Assembly (NCBI RefSeq): GCF_024763615.1
Contig: NC_077224.1
Coordinates: forward strand, 45,642,712 to 45,706,711
Direction: 5' to 3'
Length of the DNA: 64,000 nt
Source of the DNA: Phlebotomus papatasi
Taxonomy: Eukaryota; Arthropoda; Insecta; Diptera; Psychodidae
The translations under genes and the position numbers were made by a program. How positions within the stretch are numbered: position 1 is the stretch's first letter; every line of letters begins with the position of its first letter. Below the pieces are notes generated by a model. The model did no database searches, was not told where the DNA came from, and saw only the letters and a program-made list of their open reading frames with translations. Shown in pieces: positions 56,609-64,000 of this stretch.

Positions 56609-56953
56609 CATTATTTCTGGCTAAGATTGTAGACAGTATCTTTGAGGTCATACTAAAGTTTGCCTCCTTTAACTGGTTGGGCTGTTGCCTTATCTAATGG
56701 CTTGTACACACAAATGAAGGATCCCAGTAAGTATTTTCCTGATTCAATTTAAAAGTGAATTCAGTATTTAAAAAGTAAGATAGCATTTTGGAGTTACAAA
56801 AAAAAAGAAACAACTGAATTTACAACAGTGGAGGGAAGAATTACAATTCCACCCCATAATCATAATACTTTAAAGAACTTAACAAAGCCTAGTCTCAAAA
56901 AAAAACAAAACAAAAATCCGAACATAATGTCCTTTTTCTATCAATAAAAAAAG

Positions 56954-57365
56954 TTCGTCTCTTCTGAGACTCTGAGGACCCAACACAGTATATGATTATT
57001 GTGTAAAAAAAAATTGTTTTCTTAATTATTCAGAACTGATAAAAATCCTATTTTTGTGAATGATTACAAACTATAAGGATGTCCAATTGTAAGATATTTT
57101 TGTAGGACCTCAATTAATTCCTGAGCTGAGATATTTTTGATTACAAATTGGTGAAATTGGCTTGCAGCATTTTTTTAATCAAAAATATCTCAGCACAAGA
57201 ATTAATTGAGGTCCTACAAAAAATATCTTACAATTGGACATCCTTATAGTTTGTAATCATCCACAAAAATCGGTTTTTTATCAGTTCTGAATAATTAAGA
57301 AAACAATTTTTTTCACACAATAATCATATACTGTGTTGGGTCCTCAGAGTCTCAGAAGAGACGAA
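56954..57365. repeat. Near-perfect long hairpin (arms about 190 bp, loop about 34)
   Basis: The left arm, from TTCGTCTCTTCTGAGACTCT (56954) to TGAGATATTTTTGATT (57142), is mirrored from AATCAAAAATATCTCAGCAC (57177) to GAGTCTCAGAAGAGACGAA (57365). By eye there are only about ten differences in 190 positions. There are no obvious terminal motifs or target duplication of the MITE classes in this window. Such a structure could be a recent inverted duplication or a hairpin-RNA locus. Confidence 0.9.
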
Positions 57366-58349
57366 AGAGTTAAGTTAGTATCCTCAAACATGTAATAGAA
57401 TTTCGTCTGCTAAGCTGGTAATAATTATATTTCCAGGCGATAAATTTAGCGATTTATTTTTGATGAATTTAAGGTTTATATCTTTTAAAAATTTAATTTT
57501 TAACTAAATTATTAAATTATAATCCATTTTAAAGTTTTACATCAAATTTTTGTTGAAATATCTTGGGGAAATTGTTTGACGAACCAAAATAGAGGAAAAA
57601 TTAAAGTCTGGAAGGCGCTGGGTCTAAGAAACCAAAAAAGTTAAAAAAAAAATGACCATGGTTACGTTTTGAAACTCACAAAGATCGAACATAAAATAGA
57701 ACCCAGATGAGATTCGACATCGTATTTTCGCAAATCGATTTTTCGATTAATGGGACCTTCCATGATATTAGAATGGTATTTGGATAATGATTATAGGATG
57801 TTTAGAAGAGGTGCAGTATTCAACAACGAGAGCTTTCCTAATCACCCAAAATCAACAAATTCTGATCAATTAGAAACGGAAATATGGTTAATTAAAAATT
57901 AAATTTTTGACCCATTACAGATCAAGTCGGAGGGCCATAAAGGGGGAGGGGGATTAACTTTTTTCATATTCATTAAAAAAAATAAATAAAAATTGCGAGT
58001 TCCAAAAATTTATATTTTTTAACTGTTCGTAAGTACTATGGAGTATTCCCTGAAAAGTTGAATTTCCAATTTTAAGTTTAACTGGTTTTATTTAATTTTA
58101 AAAATGTTTAAATAAATGTATAATAAATGTTTGTAAATAAATCTTATTTATTTAAAAAACAAGTTAAACGTAAAAGTGGAAGCCCTTCTTTTTAGGGATA
58201 GTATTCAATGTTCTGATCAACACTAAAAGAAAAATCAAAAATTTTGAGATTGGCTTTTTCGATTAAAAATTGCTTTTGATTTTTAAAAAAAAGAAATTCT
58301 AAGTTTGCCATGAAAAAAATTGAACATATATCTAAAATCAAGTATATCA
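57366..58349. other. AT-rich sequence with part of a large inverted repeat
   Basis: About 58050-58190 (ATTCCCTGAAAAGTTGAATT, AAACGTAAAAGTGGAAGC) is mirrored with divergence at about 61615-61750. Nothing coding was recognised. Confidence 0.45.
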
Positions 58350-58356
58350 TCTTATG

Positions 58357-58500
58357 TCCATCGCACAATAACTTTTGTTTAGTAAACATGTTTTTGACAT
58401 TTCAATGAGAGTGAATGTAATATAGATCTAGTCATCTCGCTCATTCTCATGGGAAATTTTGAAAACATGTTTATAAACAAAAGTTATTGTGCGATGGTCA
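58357..58500. repeat. Short inverted repeat (CCATCGCACAATAAC arms)
   Basis: CCATCGCACAATAACTTTTG at 58358 is mirrored by CAAAAGTTATTGTGCGATGG ending near 58498. The arms are about 35 bp with a roughly 75-base loop. It is probably a small MITE; TA flanks are not clear. Confidence 0.6.
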
Positions 58501-58673
58501 TTAAAGAGAACGAAATTATCTTTCAAATAAAAAAAAAATTTAACCTGTTTCCGAGATAGAGCATTTTAAAATTTTTGTCAAGAATCGCAAGTGAGAAAGC
58601 GCGAGACCTTATATCTGACACCCTGTATCTGGGACTAGGAATTTTTTTTTGGCAAAATGAAAAAATATATATA

Positions 58674-59951
58674 GGGGAGACCGGGGAGGTTTAGGACACT
58701 TTTTCATGCTTTGACTTTGAGACAGTATTCCAAAAAACCACGATAGAGTATTACAATTTTATGCGGTCTAGAGGATACTTATGGGGATTGACTTTATAAA
58801 AAGTACTAGATAGAACTTGGAAAACAACTGAGTTTTCTTGGAGAAGATAAAACATTTTACTTGACGCTTTGTCCCAAACCTCCCCGTTGTGGGGCAGTAT
58901 GGGACGCAAAAGGTGATGTTTGGGACGCGTTTTTTCTCGCATAATTTGTAACACTGGAACACGTTAATTAATTTTAAATACCAGATTAAAAATATTTCTG
59001 ATAGAAATAAAAATGTTTCATCTCTTATTTACACTTAGAAATTAATATCAATTTTATTTGTACAGTAGAGTCATTTATTGTCAATCAATTATTTAAAGTA
59101 TTTTCTTCTTATTTTCCATCTACCTTTCTTTTCTTTTTTTAATCTAAATATTGCAATCGTGATTATCAAATGCCTCAGGCGAGTAGATTTTCTTGCAACT
59201 CTTAGTTTTGAACTCATTGATTCCTGTTTGATTTTACGACAACTGCATTGTACCTGTTTTCTCATTATTTCTCTGAATTAGCTCTCGCCTTGCCTTTTCT
59301 GGAAAAGTTGTTCGAGAAATTTTCGAAAAAAATAGTTTTTAAATAGATTGGGCAAAGATCGAATATCCTCTGAGAAGGAATTATTGATTCCCAAGACAAT
59401 GATGGTTTAATTGTCCCTGTAGTTAGAGAAATCTGCTGCACTGATAAAATTTGCACAAGAGGAAGATTTCCAGTAGAAACTGGGCATTGCTCTTCATTTT
59501 GACAATAAATAATTGCATACCACCTACAATCTTGTCGAAAATTAACGTCCCATTCATCCCCTTTCAGGTGTCCCAAACATCCCCGCGTGTAGTTTTGCTA
59601 TTTAAAACCCCTAAGTAAAAAAACAAGAGCGTATAATCTCTGAAACTTTTATAAAAATATGTTCCAAGATTACACTGCTAGCTAATGAGATAAAAAAGTT
59701 TTGATTATATATCGCTGATATAAAATACAAAGAGGAAAACTGAGACGTCAAAATATACAATTTTTATCAATTTTTAAAAAAGTGTTCATAGAATTAAGAC
59801 AATAAAACTGAGGATATCCATTCTTTTAATCAAGATACATCTTAATATTGCCTACGATACAGTAATGGTTAAATCCCATTTAATTCAAAAATTAATTGAA
59901 AAAATCGCCTTGTCCTACACTACCCCTGTCCCAAATCACCCCGGTCTCTCC
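58674..59951. mobile_element. Nonautonomous element with GGGGAGACCGGGG termini (1.28 kb)
   Basis: GGGGAGACCGGGGAGGTTTA is mirrored at the right by a segment ending ACCCCGGTCTCTCC. TA lies at 58672-58673 and 59952-59953. GTCCCAAACCTCCCCGTTGT and related words recur inside as extra partial terminal repeats (about 58870-58930 and 59565-59590). An open minus-strand frame (59265-59576, with HLKGDEWDVNFRQDCRWYA) lies inside, has no recognised domain, and may be captured or decayed coding sequence. Confidence 0.65.
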
Positions 59952-59953
59952 TA

Positions 59954-60224
59954 TACAATTTTTGTGTGTATTTCAATTTATGAAAAACTAGCACCTAAGA
60001 CATTGCCACTTTGAATGTGCATAGAGAAGTGAGTTTAATTCTCTATCCATATTCAGAACGGAAATGCCTATGACCGTGAAGGAGCGATTTTCGTTATTCC
60101 CATCTGAGTTGAGTTGGATTGGTCTTTAAGTATTTATTTAATCTTAGAATTTTTTGTTTTTTTTTTCAAATATCAAAAGAAATGGATTATCAATAATATA
60201 TAATAATAAAAATTTAAAAACTAT
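59954..60224. other. AT-rich sequence, no feature
   Basis: This is a short spacer between two elements. Nothing was seen in it. Confidence 0.4.
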
Positions 60225-61372
60225 AATAATAAAAAACTTTTTTTTCACGGATATTAAAGTATTGAGAAATTTTTAATATGCATGCATATACTCATTAAAA
60301 ATTTTCCCTCATCAACTCTGCCAAAAATTGTTTTGCTCTATCTTGAATAAAAATGTTTTCTTTATTTTAAGAATTTTATACACCGAACAAAAAATCTATT
60401 TTAAGTTGTTTTTATATAGAACTGATAAACGAAAAAAAATTAAAAGATTTTTACATTTTTTAGTAGATTTTGCATTAAATTTTTTCAACATAACGACAAT
60501 TAAAAAAATCTGTCTCCCACCAATTCAGCTAAGATTCTAGTAACTCGTCAAAAAATATCTTCTTAAAAACAATTTTACATTTTCACAAATAATTTGAATT
60601 CGTTTTGTAAAAAAAAAAATGAAAATGCCAATCAGTGGGCCAATCCATCTCAATACGACCGAAAAATCGCAAATCGCAAATCATGGTCTCAGAAGTGTTT
60701 GAGTTTTACATATGTTAAAATACATGATAAAATATTACCCCTATTTTTTTACCCAAAAAAAATTCCTAGCCGGAGATGCATGGCGCCAAAGATGGCGGTT
60801 CGCGCTTCATTCTTCATTTGTGATTTTTGATAAATAACTGGAGAGCACTAGCGATCGGCAGGGTTCCTCGGATCGTCAGATTATTACAATATTGTTGCTC
60901 CAAATCAAATGAATTTTTAAAACTTATTAGCTACTTTTTAGCATTTAACTCTCACAAGAACACAGTGCATTAGCTCAGATTTTATTTATCAAACCAATTT
61001 TTCGAGAGACACCTGATTAAAATTGTGACGATTCGAGGTACAGAGTGCAAGTTTGCAATTACATCTATTTTTTATTATGTTATTGTAAAAATTAAAAATT
61101 CAAAGGCTGAGATATAGTTAAATTGATCACTAATATATTAATTAACACACAAAAAATACCAAACAGTATTCTGAAGTTTATATTTTGAATTAAATACGAA
61201 GCATGTCTCTTAACATCCCGATCCGTGGTGCTCTTCCCTTATTTTAATATGCACTATCTCGGGAACGGGCTGAGGTTTCTTCTTATTCTTTTTTTATTTT
61301 ATTCGAAAGATAATTTTATTCTCTTTAAATCGATATACTGGATTTTGCATTATCTACTCAAATTTTTTTGTA

Positions 61373-61513
61373 ATGGTGTCCACACACTAGAAGCAATTTT
61401 CGTCAAAAATTACCTTTTTTTAAAAATTCTGACGCTTCTGCCTACAAGGAGGGGGGAAATTTTCTTTAAAAACGCATTTTTTGGAAAAATTTCTCATAGT
61501 GTGTAGAGGCCAT
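61373..61513. mobile_element. MITE with GGCCTCTACACACTAG termini (141 bp)
   Basis: ATGGTGTCCACACACTAGAA is mirrored by CATAGTGTGTAGAGGCCAT. The same group as 18527-18672: both also share the inner words AATTTTCGTCAAAAATT and GAAACGTCAGAA or their mirrors. It is inserted within the 60.2-63.6 kb element. Confidence 0.75.
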
Positions 61514-61754
61514 GACGGTTTTTTGGTTTTTTTTTGAAAAAATTTCAAAATTAATTTTTCTTAAAAAACCCCATTCTCAAAAATTTTCATTTGTTTTACT
61601 GTTGATCAGTAACATTGAGTACTACATTCCCTGAAAAGGAGAGCTTCCACTTTTGCATTTAACTTTTTTTCTTAAATAAATAAAATTTTACTACATTTTC
61701 AAAATTAAATAAAACCAGTTAAACTTAAAAATTGAAGTTTAACTTTTCAACACA

Positions 61755-62712
61755 CGCACTGCTGGATGAACCAAAGTTTAGATTGCGCTTACAAATTCGA
61801 AAACCTCTATAATAAAACGGTTAAAGCTCTGCTAAAAAAAACCACGCACAGTTCAACCACAAAACGGTTAAAATTGCGCATAAAAATTCGCTCAGCACAA
61901 TCATAAATCAGCCAAGATTGCGTTGAACGCGCAGATCAATAATAAAACGGTAAATGCGCTAAAAATCACGCACAGCTCAATCATAAAACAGTTAATGTGC
62001 TGAAAATCACGCACAGCTCAATCATAAAACAGTTAATGTGCTAAAAATCACGCACAGTTCAATCATAAAACGGTTGATGCGCTTAAAGTCACGCACAGCT
62101 CAATCATAAAACGGTTAATGCGCCTAAAGTCACGCACAGCTCAATCATAAAACGATTTATGCGCTTAAAATCACGCACAGCTCAATAATAAAACGGTTAA
62201 TAAGCTCAAAATCACGCACAGCTCAATAATAAAACGGTTAATAAGCTCAAAATCACGCACAGCTCAGTCACAAAACGGATAATGCGCTTAAAATCACGCA
62301 CGATCCAACCATAAAATGCTTAATGCGCTTAAAATCACGCACAGCTCAGTCACAAAACGGTTAATGCGCATAAAGTCACGCACAGCTCAATCATAAAACG
62401 GTTTATGCGCTTAAAATCACGCACAGCTCAATAATAAAACGGTTAATAAGCTCAAAATCACGCACAGCTCAATAATAAAACGGTTAATAAACTCAAAATC
62501 ACGCACATCTCAGTCACAAAACGGATAATGCGCTTAAAATCACGCACGGTCCAACCATAAAACGCTTAATGCGCTTAAAATCACGCACAGCTCAGGCACA
62601 AAATGGATATAATGCGCTTAAGATCACGCACAGCTCAATCATAAAACGGTGAATGCGCTTAAAATCACGCACAGCTTAATCATCAAACGGTTATTGCGCT
62701 CAAAATCACGGA
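61755..62712 (+). repeat. 41 bp minisatellite, about 21 units
   Basis: The consensus is GCTCAATCATAAAACGGTTA followed by ATGCGCTTAAAATCACGCAC+A. Units differ at a few positions (for example GCTCAGTCACAAAACGGATA). A pair of units with AATAATAAAACGGTTAATAA recurs twice, about 245 bases apart, showing a longer repeat of six units. The left end is the most diverged. Confidence 0.92.
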
Positions 62713-62715
62713 GAG

Positions 62716-63040
62716 CGCTTTTTTAAGCGCAATTTTAACCGCTTTATGATTGTGCTGTGCGTGATTTTAGCATAATTCTAACCGTTTTGTAATTGATTTG
62801 TGTGTTCTTTTAGCACAACTTGAACTGTTTTATGATACAAGTGTGCTTGATTTCTGCACAATCTTAACTGTCTTATTATTAAGCCACTTGGGAGTACTGT
62901 CCTAGAACGTTATATTCTTGAGCTGTGTGAGTTTTATAGACAATCCTACCCGCTTTATGATGAAACGTAACCATTTAATGCTTACACTATGCGGGTTTTG
63001 TACACAATTTGAACTATTTTATGCTGAAGCTGTGAGAATG
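62716..63040 (-). repeat. Degenerate inverted units of the 41 bp repeat
   Basis: GTGCTGTGCGTGATTTTAGC, TAACCGTTTTGTAATTG and further eroded units (ACTGTTTTATGATAC, CCCGCTTTATGATGA) run in the opposite orientation to the array before them. The minisatellite is therefore a fold-back too, with one arm homogenised and the other left to decay. Confidence 0.7.
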
Positions 63041-63645
63041 TTACACCCAATGCAAATAATTTTCTTCCTTAATTTTAGCCGGTTTTCATGTCAATCCAGG
63101 ATTTTTTTAACACTTTAAAATGCCAGGCACTATTAGGTATTAAAATATAAGTTTAGAACCTATATAATTATTTCAAAATAATACAAAAAATTCATTTAAG
63201 CAATTAACATATTAATTCAAATTTGTTTTAAATGGTCATGCGTTGGAAAATCTGTTTCTGCATTTTCAAAATTCTTTTATAAAATAAATTTAAATTATGC
63301 ATGAAAATTGATTTTTTTACTAGATTTTTGTACTAGAACGCTTTAGAACGCACATTTCGAAATTGGCGTTTTGTTGAGAAAATGTAACGCATAATCTACA
63401 AGAAAATGTTAAAATCTTTAACTTGCTTTTAGTATAAGAGTCCTATATATAAAAACAACTCAAAATAGATTTTTTTGTTGGAAGTATAAATTTCCTAACA
63501 TAAGAGGACGTTTTCCCTCAAGATAGAGCAAAACAATTTTTGGCAAAGTTAATGAGGGATAATTTCTTGACAAGTATATGCAAATTGAGGATTTCTCAAT
63601 ACTTTCATATGTCCGTGAAAAAAAATGTTTTTTTTTATTATTATT

Positions 63646-63934
63646 TATATATATTTCTTTTATTAGTATTAACGATAATTTAGTTTTCTGAGCATTTATA
63701 AAAAATAAAAAAAATTAAATAAAAATACTTAAGAAAAAATAAGTAAGTTTACAATAAATAAGAAAATTTAAATATTTTAGAAACATTAAAAAAAATTATA
63801 GTACTAATAATTAATATATTGTATGGTACACAATATTATTTAAAAATTCATGAAATTCGCATTAAAAATATAGTATTCGAGACCTAGTATAGCATCTAAA
63901 TCACCAGTTCAAGTTTTTTTTTTTTTTAGATCTT
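63646..63934. other. AT-rich sequence, no feature
   Basis: Simple A/T-rich sequence with no repeat boundary or gene. Confidence 0.4.
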
Positions 63935-63938
63935 TTAA

Positions 63939-64000
63939 CCCTTTAAGGACTATTGGAACACCGGTGTCCCATAAAGAAAATGATTTTTCCTGACTATCTA
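63939..64000. mobile_element. Left end of a piggyBac-like MITE, cut by the window edge
   Basis: TTAA at 63935-63938 precedes CCCTTTAAGGACTATTGGAA and the inner palindrome ACACCGGTGTCC, matching the elements at 46640 and 47859. The other end is beyond the window. Confidence 0.6.

Larger units (their letters stand above)
60225..63645. mobile_element. Large fold-back element carrying a 41 bp minisatellite (3.4 kb)
   Basis: Arms of about 265 bp mirror each other: the left arm contains TTTTTTTTCACGGATATTAA and TTGTTTTGCTCTATCTTGAA, and the right arm (63373-63645) contains CAAGATAGAGCAAAACAATT and CATATGTCCGTGAAAAAAAA. Visible divergence is about a fifth. Between them lie a MITE (61373-61513) and the 41 bp array (61755-62712) with a degenerate inverted continuation. 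Target duplications are not clear. No coding capacity was recognised. Confidence 0.6.

Overview
The window is AT-rich eukaryotic DNA, almost certainly from a fly. One gene can be named with confidence: the 5' part of tyrosylprotein sulfotransferase (Tpst), on the minus strand. Its first two coding exons lie at 11711-11562 and 8879-8749, and the rest of the gene runs off or was not found toward lower coordinates. A candidate 71-base GT-AG intron with a CTAAT branch site at 56.5 kb, dense TA- and TTAA-flanked MITEs and two tRNA-derived SINE families also suit a dipteran, perhaps a nematoceran such as a sand fly. Genus cannot be decided from the sequence alone.

Layout. 1-8.7 kb: downstream Tpst intron or flank carrying several nonautonomous elements (2240-3289, 3708-4049, 7299-8146). 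8.7-11.7 kb: Tpst exons 1 and 2, with a 2.7 kb intron holding an 803 bp TA-flanked element and a 1 kb fold-back element. 14-15.5 kb: two interleaved inverted repeats with a third element inserted in one arm. 16.7 kb: a possible small exon with a CLIP-like motif. 19.0-25.6 kb: the most striking object, a 6.6 kb fold-back element built mostly from a 22 bp satellite that switches strand across a 6-base loop at 21915-21920. 25.7-46 kb: mostly unique AT-rich sequence with SINEs, MITEs and old dispersed repeats. 46.6-49.4 kb: a dense MITE cluster with nested insertions and two of the three copies of a pogo-type MITE that still encodes a transposase N-terminus (the third is at 54.8 kb). 49.8-51 kb: GC-richer stretch with a candidate signal-peptide ORF and a candidate exon on the minus strand, product unknown. 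55.7-57.4 kb: a degenerate ORF, a candidate short intron and a nearly perfect hairpin with arms of about 190 bp. 58.7-63.6 kb: a 1.3 kb MITE-like element, then a 3.4 kb fold-back element carrying a 41 bp minisatellite.

The candidate novel system is a family of fold-back elements with CACAG-type termini. The element in the Tpst intron and the giant satellite element appear to share a single-copy core (about 10705-10830 and 24185-24480) but carry wholly different tandem arrays in their arms. If transcribed, the giant hairpin would be an obvious source of double-stranded RNA and small RNAs. That is inference; nothing in the sequence proves transcription. Apart from Tpst, protein-coding calls are weak.
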